From contig JASMDC010000010.1 of assembly GCA_030753015.1 (NCBI GenBank), positions 1 to 64,000 on the forward strand: 64,000 nucleotides of DNA, written 5' to 3'. The notes under the pieces were generated by a model, which searched no databases, had not been told where the DNA came from, and saw nothing but the letters and a program-made list of their open reading frames with translations. Shown piece by piece: positions 35,788 to 45,100 of this stretch (its first letter is position 1; each line of letters opens with the position of its first letter). Origin of the DNA: Candidatus Undinarchaeales archaeon (lineage in GTDB: Archaea; SpSt-1190; JASMDC01). Position numbers and translations under genes: made by a program.

Positions 35788-37368
35788 ATGCAGTCACTGG
35801 TGGCCTTAATCGCGCAGTTCAGGAGCAGTCATCTCGAGACCCTGCTGACCTCGGTCTGCCTCCTCCTTCTGCCTGTGCTGGTGCTCGCCGCCCGGCGCGA
35901 GCTAGCCACCTTGATCCCGCGTCGATCGAAACGCGAGATCGGGGCGCTCCTGCTCGTGCTGGCGGTGGCCCTGGCGCTGCGGGTCCATCCCATGGCCGAT
36001 CCCTTCCAACACCGTGTCTATTTCGATGAATGGGAATACATGGCCAACGCCCGGTCCATCCTCCTGGACGGACAGGCCTCGGTCTGTGTCCGGGGCACCA
36101 TCGAGCACTGTCTTCAGCCTGCCATATCGCCCAACAACAAGATAGGGTTCACGGTGCTCCAGGCGTTCGCGTTCTCGCTCGCGGGCATCTCCGAGCGCAC
36201 GGCCATGTATCTGACACTGGCCGCATCGGTCGCCTCGGTGGCCCTGGCCTGGCTCCTCGCCGCCACCCTGTTCCCTGGCGAACGGTGGTCGCCTCTAACC
36301 GCCGCTGTGTTCCTGACGGTGCTCCCCCTACACATCAGGTACTCCACCTGCGCCGCCACGGAGTCTATGTCGCTCTTCTTCGGTGGCCTGGCCATGCTCG
36401 CGGGCCTGGCCGCCGCACATACACCTAGCAGGCGGACGCAGTACCTCGCCGCCGTGACCTTCATCCTCGCGGTGACCGTCCGGTACGAGAACGTGCTGCT
36501 CATCGTACCCCTCGCCCTGCTCCTCAGGAGGACGAGAGGAGCACGCGGACCGGCTGTGCTCACGGTGGTGCTTGTGTCGTCCTTCCTGCTCGCATACTTC
36601 TCATCGGTCAACGTGGACGACGCCACGCCCTTTACGACCTCGATCACCGTTCTTGCTCGGAGCGTGCGCGCCTCCGTCCCCCTGTGGCTCGGCAAGGACC
36701 ACCACCCCCTCCTCCTAACTGCGCTCGCGCTCATCGCCCTGTGGCAGGCGCCCCGAGACCGCTCACGCCTCCTTCTCCTGGCTTGGCTGGTGCCCTTCGT
36801 CATGCTCTATGCTCTCCACGACTGGCCCATGGATATCTGGGACCAGGACCGCCATATGCTCCAGGGGTACTTCCCCATCGTCCTGCTCGCGGCGGCCGGT
36901 GTGGACGCACTGAGGAAGTTCATGGGTGGGGGGAGCGACCGCTTCGTGGCCCTCGTGGCGCTTGTCATGGTGGCCAGCTCGCTCTCGCTCCTGACCTCCT
37001 GCCCCGGCCAGGGATGCAGGGACTACGTCGTTCGCGAGTTGGAGTTCGCCCTAGCGCATCGTGAGATCAGGCCGCAGTGCGTCATCGTTGCGCCGACACC
37101 TGTGTTCATCAACTGGATATGGAAGCGCCGGGCCGTCTACTTCGAGCGCTTCGATGACGTGGACGACATCCTTGCAAGGGGCGAGTGCGCTATCCTCCAC
37201 GAGAACTTCTATTGTGATCCCGGAGAGCTTGGACCGGCAAAAGTGTACTGGCGGATCCCGGCGGTGTGCGATGCGTACCGTGAACGATACGACGTACGAA
37301 CCATACTGGAGGACATCGACGGCCCCTATCCGATAAGGCTTTCGACCCTCTCGTCGAAGGGATCCTAA
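35788..37368 (+). CDS. GT-C fold (GT39/ArnT-like) membrane glycosyltransferase
   Basis: A 526-residue protein with about 11 membrane helices. The first extracytoplasmic loop carries YFDEWEYMANAR, with Asp80-Glu81 as the GT-C catalytic motif. Helices run to about residue 405, and a soluble C-terminal domain of about 110 residues with several cysteines (SCPGQGC, HREIRPQC) follows. Such enzymes use dolichyl-phosphate-linked sugars. The gene overlaps the convergent metF by four bases at its stop. Confidence 0.82.
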   Translation: MQSLVALIAQFRSSHLETLLTSVCLLLLPVLVLAARRELATLIPRRSKREIGALLLVLAVALALRVHPMADPFQHRVYFDEWEYMANARSILLDGQASVCVRGTIEHCLQPAISPNNKIGFTVLQAFAFSLAGISERTAMYLTLAASVASVALAWLLAATLFPGERWSPLTAAVFLTVLPLHIRYSTCAATESMSLFFGGLAMLAGLAAAHTPSRRTQYLAAVTFILAVTVRYENVLLIVPLALLLRRTRGARGPAVLTVVLVSSFLLAYFSSVNVDDATPFTTSITVLARSVRASVPLWLGKDHHPLLLTALALIALWQAPRDRSRLLLLAWLVPFVMLYALHDWPMDIWDQDRHMLQGYFPIVLLAAAGVDALRKFMGGGSDRFVALVALVMVASSLSLLTSCPGQGCRDYVVRELEFALAHREIRPQCVIVAPTPVFINWIWKRRAVYFERFDDVDDILARGECAILHENFYCDPGELGPAKVYWRIPAVCDAYRERYDVRTILEDIDGPYPIRLSTLSSKGS

Positions 37369-38297
37369 ACGCCCGCTGCCTCGATGAGGCGGACTATCAT
37401 ATCCTCGTAACCGACGGCCATGATGTGGGCACCAGCTGCCTTGGTCTTGCGGATGTCGGCCAGCAGGTCGCCGAAGAACTCGAGGTTGATCGCATCGTAG
37501 GCCTGATGTTGCTGGTCACGGGTGAGGTTGCGGGCTGTGCGCAGCCGGTCCATGAGCTCCTCGGGGATGGACACGCCCGGTACGCAGGCATCGAACCCCT
37601 CAGCAGCGGCGAAGGAGCGCAGGGGGAGCAGGCCGATGAGGATTGGGATGGTGACACCCTTGTCGCGTGCCATATCCAGGAACCGGTCGACGGTCTCCAT
37701 GTCGAACACCGCCTGTGTCTGGGCGAACCGTGCGCCCGCAATCTGCTTGCGCACCAGCTTGAGGACCTCGGGCTCAAGGGGATCGGCGTTTGGATTGGCA
37801 GCAACGCCCACGAAGAGCCGGGGCGGCCCCTCGATGGGATTTCCCTCCAGATCGCACCCTTCCTCATCCATGCGGGAAATCATGTCCACGAGCTGGGTCG
37901 AGTCCAGGTCGTATACCGGCATGGTGCCCGGGAGGTCGCCCAGGGACGTGTGGTCGCCGGTGATGGCCAGGACGTTGCGCAGTCCCAGGGCCCATGCGCC
38001 CAGGAGGTCCGACTGGAGCGCCAGCCGGTTGCGGTCCGAGCACCGGAGGTGACATACCGTCTCGACCCCGGTCTCGCGTTCGATGATGTGGGACGCTGCG
38101 ATGCTGCTCAGGCGCCCCATGGACTGGCAGTTGTCGGGGACGTTGCACGCCACAACCGAGCCTTTGACCTTCCTGGCCGCCTTGATGAGCCGGGCGACGT
38201 CGGTGGAGCGAGCGGGCTCCAGCTCCCCTGTGAACGTGAACGTACCCTCGGCAAGGGCGACGGAGAGGGCGCTGTCCAGGGATTTCTCAGCGCTCAT
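37365..38297 (-). CDS. metF: Methylenetetrahydrofolate reductase
   Basis: A 310-residue FAD-dependent TIM-barrel enzyme of the MTHFR family, starting at MSAEKSLDSAL. Visible motifs are FTGELEPARSTDV (substrate loop), the SIAASHIIERE segment, VLAITGDHTSLGD (FAD binding) and GARFAQTQAVFD near residue 205. It reduces methylene-H4F to methyl-H4F, the methyl branch of the Wood-Ljungdahl pathway or methionine synthesis. Its ATG overlaps the metV stop by four bases. Use of H4F rather than H4MPT is unusual for many archaea. Confidence 0.92.
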   Translation of the reverse strand: MSAEKSLDSALSVALAEGTFTFTGELEPARSTDVARLIKAARKVKGSVVACNVPDNCQSMGRLSSIAASHIIERETGVETVCHLRCSDRNRLALQSDLLGAWALGLRNVLAITGDHTSLGDLPGTMPVYDLDSTQLVDMISRMDEEGCDLEGNPIEGPPRLFVGVAANPNADPLEPEVLKLVRKQIAGARFAQTQAVFDMETVDRFLDMARDKGVTIPILIGLLPLRSFAAAEGFDACVPGVSIPEELMDRLRTARNLTRDQQHQAYDAINLEFFGDLLADIRKTKAAGAHIMAVGYEDMIVRLIEAAGV

Positions 38298-38938
38298 ATG
38301 CCCTCGACCCCCGTGCGCGGGTGACGTTCGGACCGCCAATCCCGTGGTGGCTCCACACGCAACAGCTGTCCTGCACGTCCGAGCGCTGACAGCCGGCGCC
38401 AGATGAGCACCCAGACACAAGGAATTGCCTGTACATCGACCTCGCACATGCCGTCGACCTGGCCGCCGCAGGGGCCATTGAGCAAGCCCTTGGGACACCG
38501 GGCCAGTGGGCAAAGCCCGGCCGTGCGGTCCACGAAGCAGTCACCGCAGGCATGACAGCCCTCGAGCACCGTATCCTCCTCCTCGCCCTTGTACCCGATG
38601 AGCATGGTGTCCGCTGCCGGCAGGACTATGTGGTCGGGGAAAGCGGTCGCCAGTGCCTGGAGGCCTGCCCCACAGGCCGTCGAGAGGATGAGCTGGTGCT
38701 TGCCAGGCTCGAGGCGGTCCCCAACGAGAGCGAGATCGCACTGCCGGGGAACGGCGGTGACATCGATGGTGAGCTTGTCCTCGTCGGTGGTCAGTGACTC
38801 GGCGAGGGCCTCGGCCTCCTTTGTGCCTCCGGTGCGGTGCACGGCGGTGCACGCGTTGCACGCGACGACAAGGACGGACGTGGCGTCACCAAGCATGTCC
38901 TTGAGCCTACGCTGTTCCTTGAGCCTGGTAAGGATCAT
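38294..38938 (-). CDS. metV: Zinc-binding MTHFR partner (MetV)
   Basis: A 214-residue protein of the MTHFR C-terminal family. The cysteine block is near residues 128-165 (CHACGDCF, GLCPLARCPKGLLNGPCGG), the known MetV zinc and metal signature. The N-terminal part resembles a CoA- or redox-related Rossmann-type domain (VLVVACNACTAV). MetV pairs with MetF in acetogens. It is transcribed first, from a TATA box at 38964-38973, and translationally coupled to metF. The last 50 residues are basic and atypical. Confidence 0.88.
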   Translation of the reverse strand: MILTRLKEQRRLKDMLGDATSVLVVACNACTAVHRTGGTKEAEALAESLTTDEDKLTIDVTAVPRQCDLALVGDRLEPGKHQLILSTACGAGLQALATAFPDHIVLPAADTMLIGYKGEEEDTVLEGCHACGDCFVDRTAGLCPLARCPKGLLNGPCGGQVDGMCEVDVQAIPCVWVLIWRRLSALGRAGQLLRVEPPRDWRSERHPRTGVEGI

Positions 38939-38963
38939 GGCCGCTATCCCGGAAGTCGTTGCA

Positions 38964-38973
38964 GGTATTTAAA
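38964..38973 (-). promoter_or_regulatory. TATA box of metV-metF
   Basis: CTTTAAATAC on the minus strand, 26 bases upstream of the ATG at 38938. Confidence 0.6.
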
Positions 38974-39056
38974 GGTGTGGTCGCCGCAGGCCTGGCGCAC
39001 CCAAACCAATATAATCACTGACGTCCTCTAATTATCCACACCTGGTGATACCTCCC

Positions 39057-39785
39057 ATGCACACGGAGCCCATCGTTGTGGAAGGCAGGACCTACGCGGT
39101 CCGCATCCATCTTGAGAGCCGCCGCAACTGCCGTGTGTCCGTGGGGAAGCAGGGGGTGAGCATCCGGATGCCGCGGTGGATGCCCCGGGCAGACAAGGAG
39201 TGGCATCTAGTGGAGCTCCGGGCTTGGGCCGTCGAACGCATCACCAGGGAGCCCGAGCGGTTCGCCCCACGGCGCGGACGAGAGTACCACGACGGCCACG
39301 TGCTGCGTGCGGCCGGTGAGGAGTACGTTGTCCGCCTCAACCTCGAGGAGCGGCGTACGTCCTCAGGCCGGATACGCGGGAACGAGCTACATCTACACCA
39401 CCCCTGGCGTCTCCCGACGGACGAGCTCAGAACGCGAAGCGCCACGGTGGTAAGCCGCCTGCTGGCGGACCGGCACCTACCCCGGGTGAGGGACCTCGTC
39501 GACCGGCTCAATCGGGAGCACTTCCAGGCGAAAGTGAACCAGGTCCGCCTCAAGCACCAGCGCTCCCGATGGGGCTCGTGTTCCTCACGTGGGAACATCA
39601 ACCTCTCCACCCGGCTCCTCATGGCGCCCCCGGACGTGCTGGAGTACGTCATAGTCCATGAGCTCGCCCATCTGAAGGTACGCAAGCACGATCGGAAGTT
39701 CTGGCAGCTCGTGGAGCGGGTGGTGCCCGACTACAAGGAGAAGGTCGCCTGGCTGCGCGAGCACGGACGCGAGTGCGACCTCTAA
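39057..39785 (+). CDS. YgjP/WLM-type zinc metallopeptidase (DUF45/M48 clan)
   Basis: A 242-residue protein. The zinc site is VHELAHLKVRKHDRKFW, with His201, Glu202, His205 and His211. RWGSCSSRGNINLSTRL just upstream is the family's conserved substrate-site motif. YgjP-like proteins accompany helicases or restriction genes in some genomes but are also common housekeeping proteases. The ATG at 39057 was chosen over the GTG at 39045; a TATA-like ATATAATC at 39009-39016 and a leader with GGTGAT support this. Confidence 0.88.
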   Translation: MHTEPIVVEGRTYAVRIHLESRRNCRVSVGKQGVSIRMPRWMPRADKEWHLVELRAWAVERITREPERFAPRRGREYHDGHVLRAAGEEYVVRLNLEERRTSSGRIRGNELHLHHPWRLPTDELRTRSATVVSRLLADRHLPRVRDLVDRLNREHFQAKVNQVRLKHQRSRWGSCSSRGNINLSTRLLMAPPDVLEYVIVHELAHLKVRKHDRKFWQLVERVVPDYKEKVAWLREHGRECDL

Positions 39786-39791
39786 AGGGAC

Positions 39792-41696
39792 TTAGAGCAT
39801 AGCAATGCGGTCGGGGGACGGGCGGTACACCATCCCCTCGACAGACAGTCGCTCCACGGCCTTTGATAGCACGCCCTCGGGGATGCCCTTGCCCTCGGCG
39901 GCCGCGATGAGTTCGTCGAGCCCCACTTCACCACCATTTCGGTGGAGATGGATCATCACCCAATGAACAACACGGTTCATGGCGGGGCCCACCTGCTCGG
40001 GCTCCTCGCGCAAAGCGTCTGCAGGTCCCGATGGTGCGTCCCGTGCGGAGGGCCGTGTACCGCTCTTCAGCCGGAACCGTGCATCCCGCTCCCGCACGGT
40101 CCACCCAGGTGGCTCGGAGATGGGCGACCGCTCGAGCTTGAGGTCCAGTTCACCATACAGCCGGGAGACGATGCCCTTCATCCGGCGCTCCCGTCCCTGG
40201 CTGGCCCAGGCATACGCGACGTCCACCGTCCCTCGGCTGAGTAGGATGTCCACCGCGCCCGAGTGCTTCCGGCCGGTGCGGCCCCTTCGCTGGATGAGCC
40301 TGATCTCCGAGGGGATGGGCTCGTAGAACACCACCCGGTTCACAGCTGGGATGTCCAGTCCTTCCTCCGCGATGGACGTTGCGACCAGCACGTTGTGCTC
40401 GCCGGCAGCGAACTGTTGGATCCGCTCGGCCTGCTCGTTCTGAGATAGACCGGCGGAGCCCTCGCGGCTCGCCTGGCCAACGAAACGGATGGCGCGTGCA
40501 CCGGGCACGTCTGCCAGGGCCTCGACGATGCGATCGACCGTGTCCCTGAACTGGGCGAACACGATGATGCGAGAGGCCGGTTCGTTTGCCAGCTCCTGCT
40601 CCACGAGACCTGCCAGCGCACCGAGCTTGGGATGGGGGATGTGCTCCCACCGCTTGGCCAGGGCCACGAGCTCCTTGAAGCGGGGGTCCTGGCAGAGGCG
40701 CTGTGCCGTCTTGGAGGTCTTGCGCCCCACCTCCCCAAGGAAGCGTACGAGCACCGTGATGTCCTGTGTGGTGAGCACCTCGAGTGCATGCATGAGCGAC
40801 ATGGCCGTGGCCTGGAGCCCAAGCTGCCAGTACACGGGACCCGTCTCCCCCGCGGCCAGCCGCGCTTGGAGCTTGCGTCCCAGCTCCAGGATCTCGCCTT
40901 TGGTGACGCGGCCGTCCTTGCCGCGGGGCGGTCCGAGCACATCCAGCCGGCGAAGACGTACGATCACGTCATCCAGCAGTGAACGGATGAGGTCCGCCAA
41001 GTGCTCGTAGTGGCGAGGGAGGTCGACATGATGGTACCGTTTCTCAATAGACTGGATGTAGGGGGCCACGTCCTCGTCCTCGTCGGAGCGGAACTCTATG
41101 GTCTCGATGGAAAGTGCGTCACACAGGTCCTGGATACGCTCACGGGTGCTGCCGGGGGATGCCGTCAGGCCCAGGACGCGAGGATCGGAGCAGGTCTCTA
41201 TGTAGCGTCGGGCGATCTCGGTGTAGGCATAGCTGGCCCGGGCACGATGTGCCTCGTCGAACACGACCAGTACACAGTTGGAAAGGTCGTACCGACCGGT
41301 CCGTAGGTCATTGCGCACCGTCTGCGGTGTGGCGAAGACCACCCTGGACGCGTCCCACACGATACGACGGACCGCCTGGGGAACCCTGCCGGTGAGCATA
41401 CCAACGGCCTCCACGGGGACGTCACTGTTCAGGAACTGGGTGAAGGAGCGCCGGTGCTGGTCGACCAGGGGCACGGTGGGAGCGAGCACGAGCACTTTAC
41501 CCCATGGGTATTGATCGAGACGCTCCACGGCGACCATGAGGCTGATGACCGTTTTCCCAAGGGCGGTCGGGAGGATGACCAGCGTGTTGCCGTGCTTGCA
41601 GCTGGCCGTGATGCTGCGCTGGTAGAGCCGGTCCTCGATGGTGCCCCGCTTCAGCAGGCGGTGGTCAACGTATGCGGGCACCTCCTCGGCCTCCAT
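39792..41696 (-). CDS. Hef-like SF2 DNA helicase without nuclease domain
   Basis: A 634-residue superfamily 2 helicase. Walker A is LPTALGKT (Lys48), the DEAH box is at 147-150, the SAT-equivalent is LTASPG, and motif VI is RRGRTGRKHSG near 465. An alpha-helical insert between the two RecA lobes is typical of Hef/FANCM. The XPF nuclease half present in euryarchaeal Hef is missing. Instead there is a basic linker and a winged-helix-like end (DELIAAAEGKGIPEGVLSKAV). It likely acts on stalled forks. A TATA box lies at 41718-41725. Confidence 0.88.
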   Translation of the reverse strand: MEAEEVPAYVDHRLLKRGTIEDRLYQRSITASCKHGNTLVILPTALGKTVISLMVAVERLDQYPWGKVLVLAPTVPLVDQHRRSFTQFLNSDVPVEAVGMLTGRVPQAVRRIVWDASRVVFATPQTVRNDLRTGRYDLSNCVLVVFDEAHRARASYAYTEIARRYIETCSDPRVLGLTASPGSTRERIQDLCDALSIETIEFRSDEDEDVAPYIQSIEKRYHHVDLPRHYEHLADLIRSLLDDVIVRLRRLDVLGPPRGKDGRVTKGEILELGRKLQARLAAGETGPVYWQLGLQATAMSLMHALEVLTTQDITVLVRFLGEVGRKTSKTAQRLCQDPRFKELVALAKRWEHIPHPKLGALAGLVEQELANEPASRIIVFAQFRDTVDRIVEALADVPGARAIRFVGQASREGSAGLSQNEQAERIQQFAAGEHNVLVATSIAEEGLDIPAVNRVVFYEPIPSEIRLIQRRGRTGRKHSGAVDILLSRGTVDVAYAWASQGRERRMKGIVSRLYGELDLKLERSPISEPPGWTVRERDARFRLKSGTRPSARDAPSGPADALREEPEQVGPAMNRVVHWVMIHLHRNGGEVGLDELIAAAEGKGIPEGVLSKAVERLSVEGMVYRPSPDRIAML

Positions 41697-41766
41697 GGTT
41701 GACGGATGGTCATGTATGTATTAAGGTGTTATGGTGGGGCCGTGCCGCTATTCTGAGAAAGTAGTC

Positions 41767-41795
41767 ATAGCGGGGTCGTCCTGCGACCCCGCTAT
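41767..41795. terminator. Perfect 12-bp hairpin downstream of the histone gene
   Basis: ATAGCGGGGTCG and CGACCCCGCTAT (41767-41778 and 41784-41795) with a 5-base loop. It lies 27 bases past the histone stop on the minus strand and 70 bases upstream of the helicase ATG. A terminator or 3'-end stabiliser of the abundant histone mRNA is likely. Confidence 0.55.
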
Positions 41796-41821
41796 CGATA
41801 CACCTGGTCCTATCGGGATTA

Positions 41822-42025
41822 TCAGGTCCGGAGGGCCAGCTTGATGTCCTTGGCCATAACGGTCTTGCGGCCGCTGTGCCGGGCGATCTGGTTCGCCTGG
41901 TCGGCGACCTCCATGGCATACTCCTCGAGGATCTCTTGCAGGGCCTGAACGCCGCTAACAGCGACGCGCTTGGCGCCAGCGTTCTTCATAAGGCGCGCAA
42001 CGGCAGCGAAAGGCAGTTCTGACAT
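41822..42025 (-). CDS. Archaeal histone (HMf family)
   Basis: A 67-residue minimal histone fold: LPFAAVARLMKNAGAKRVAVSG (loop 1), a long central helix to about 48, then HSGRKTVMAKDIKLALRT as loop 2 and helix 3. It wraps DNA as dimers or longer filaments. GRKTV and the RT ending are conserved features. There is no N-terminal tail. GGTGAG six bases upstream provides a ribosome binding site, and a TATA box lies at 42056-42063. Confidence 0.95.
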   Translation of the reverse strand: MSELPFAAVARLMKNAGAKRVAVSGVQALQEILEEYAMEVADQANQIARHSGRKTVMAKDIKLALRT

Positions 42026-42055
42026 AATCTCACCGGCTTTCACAAACAGATTCCA

Positions 42056-42063
42056 ATTTATAA
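42056..42063 (-). promoter_or_regulatory. TATA box of the histone gene
   Basis: TTATAAAT on the minus strand, 31 bases before the ATG at 42025. This gene has both a short leader and a GGTGAG site. Confidence 0.6.
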
Positions 42064-42140
42064 GAATTTCCTTTTTTTCGCAAAAAAAGGCCGAATCGTG
42101 CCTCTTTCTCCAGAATACCCGCACAGAACGTCCCCGGGGC

Positions 42141-45100
42141 TCACTGCTGGGGATAACGTCGCCTCTGTTGCTGACCCGGCTGTTGTTGCTGTTGGCCCAT
42201 GCCAGCTTGTTGTTGCTGCTGACCCGGTTGTTGTTGCTGCTGACCCGGTTGTTGTTGCTGCTGACCCGGTTGTTGTTGCTGTTGGCCCATGCCAGCTTGC
42301 TGCTGTTGTTGGGGATAGCGCTGGCCGTACTGCTGCTGCTGGTAGCCTCGCTGGTAGTAGCCGGTCTGGGGGCGTCCCTGCATCCCTGGTTGCTGCTGCT
42401 GCATCCCCGGTTGTTGCTGCATCCCCGGCTTCGGCGCAGCTCCTGCTTGCCCCCCTCCTCCAGCCTGGGCGAGCTTGGCCTGGAACGCGTTAGCCACTCC
42501 CGCCTCGCGCATGTAAGCCATATAGCCGACCACACCAAGTAAGGATCCGAGGAGTACGAACACGACGGAGAACCTGACGACCTTCTGGAGCGTGGAGAGC
42601 TCTACCGTGGCCGGCTTGATGGTGTTAGCGACGATGAAGTCGTTCTGCCGCGCAATCACCTTGTTGATGGTGGCGAGGGCCGTATCGTACTCGCCTTCGA
42701 AGTACTGCTCTTCGGCCTCGTTGATCATCTTCTGGATCTCGAGACGGCCGTCCTCGTCCTCCACCTTCCCGATCCGGCTCTTGGCCTCAGAGAGCTTGTA
42801 CTCAACCTCCTCGACCATTGTCTCGTTCACATCACCTGATGGCTTCTTCGTGGGCTCCGGTGTGGTACTGGCGCCGGGTGAGGCGGACGGGTCCACGCTC
42901 GTATCAGGGGTGGGACTCGGTCCGGATGTGGGTGTGGTGCTGGGCTTGACCGTGGGCTTCGGTGTCGTCGAGGCCGATGGTGTGACGGTGGCATTGGGCT
43001 TGGTCGTTGGTGTTGCGGTCGCATTGGGGGCGACCGTTGCATTGGGCGAGATTGTGGCATTGGGGGCGACCGTTGCATTGGGCGTGAGAGTAGCGTTGGG
43101 CGTGACGGTGGCGTTTGGAACAGGAGTTGGCGTCGCCGATACATCGGGGGCCTCGATCAGTGCCGTGGTGTTGACGCACCCTTCGTTCTCCAGGGTATCG
43201 CGACAGCACACCTTGATCGTCTGGTTGCCTGGTGGGAGGTTCAGGATCCAGGAAACCGATGCGTTGGGCGACTCGATGGACGCGTTGCCCTCGAGCATGG
43301 ACGAGAGGGGCGTAGAGCTGTTGATGGTCACGGCGCACCGCTCCACGGGGAGGTAGGCGTCGGCGACGGACGTAGCGTTGACAGTGAGATTGCCGGACAC
43401 GGCAAGATCAAACGTCGGCGGATCCTGGTCCCGCACGAACACCGTCGTATTGGTGACCGAGTCGTAATCGCTGGAGCAGTTGACCTTCGCGGTGATATTG
43501 CCCGTGTCGGTGATGCTGAAGGAAAGGTAGGCCGAGCCCTGCTTCTTGCCGCTTTCGAGCATGTCCAGCACGGGACCCTTGGTACCGTTCTCGTACACCA
43601 GTCGGCCGGAGCATGATGCTATGTGCTTGCTTTTGTAATCGGCATAGATCATCGCAGTACGGTCGGTGATCGGCTCGATCGGGCGCACGGTGACGTTGAT
43701 GGTACCATTGAGGCCGAGCGCCTGGAACGTGCTGTTGTCGGTGACGTTCCAGCGGCCGCCCTCGTTGATGACCCATGCCCGTGCCGTGATATAGGTCCCT
43801 GCCGTGAGATTGGCCTGGGCGATGGTGAACGTGATGTCGACGAGCCCGCTCTTCCCCGATAGGTCCTCGGTGACGTTCTTGAACTCACCAGTCGCGTTGT
43901 GTTCGAACACGGCGCTCGTAAGAGCGAGGGCGTCACCCGCCTTAACATCGATATCGACGTCCTGGTCGGCCGTGACACTGTCCGGGATGTCGCTGATAGT
44001 GATGTTGGGCGCTCCCGGGTAGCGGAGCAGGGAGATGGTGGAGTTGTTGTTCCCAAGGACGCCCACCAGGAGGTCGCCGTGGCTGCCAAGTGCGATGGAG
44101 GCGATCCGTTCGCCGGGCCACGTACGCGTCGCCAGCTCGTTGAGGTCCTTGTCGAGCAGCACGACCTTGCCACCTTCACCGGGCTTACCGCCACCTGCCA
44201 CGAGCTCGATCTCATCGGAGGAGATCGCACCGGGGATGAGGTCGCCGAATGTGGCGATGGAGAGCGGAGCGATGTCGGTCACGGGGGTGAGAGGGGTACC
44301 CGTGGCTGCGTACTTTGTGATGTCCGTGACGAGCACGTTCTGGTCCTGGATGCCCAGGATGATCTCCTTGAACCCGTAATCGGTCCCGATGGGGCCGTCA
44401 TTGTCGATGATGTCGGCGGCGACGATCCTGCGGATATCGGTCCAACTGGGATCGGTGACCGATTTGATCTCGTCGAAGGCCTGAAGCCCGCGCTGGAGGA
44501 TCACCAGCTTCGAGGTCACTCCGTTGCTCAGGGCCACGACGACCTCCTTGGTTCCGATGGCCTCCTCGTAGAGATTCTTGACATCGAGGTCCGAGACCGT
44601 GGTGTTCTCGTCCCAGGTCGTGACGGGAATGCTGCCGTCGAAGAGCTCGAGGTCCTTGGTGAGGATCTTGAGGAAAGGCCGCTTCTCATCGGCCGCCACA
44701 GGGAGGTAGAATCCCCCGACCAGGATCTCAAGGGTTGTGCTCGAGATCTCGATGTCGGCGACATGGAGGGCGGTCGCGTAGGTCATGCGTCCGTCATGCG
44801 TCCAGTTCAGCTGCTTGACCATGTTGAGCTCACGGTTGAACACGATCACCTGGGATGTGACGTTCGTCGGATCGGTGGTGTTGTAGTTGAAGTTGGCCGT
44901 CACGACGATCTCCTTGAGGTCGTCGCCGTCGAGGTCCACGACCTCCATATCAGTGAACTGGTAGCCCCGTCCTAACAGGTCCCAGTTCATCAGCGACTTG
45001 ACGGTCGTGGAGGGATCGGCCTCGTTAGCGAAGAAGATGAACGCCTTGTCCTTGGTCCCCGCGGGAGCTAATATGTGCCCGGCCATGACGATGGTGTCCG

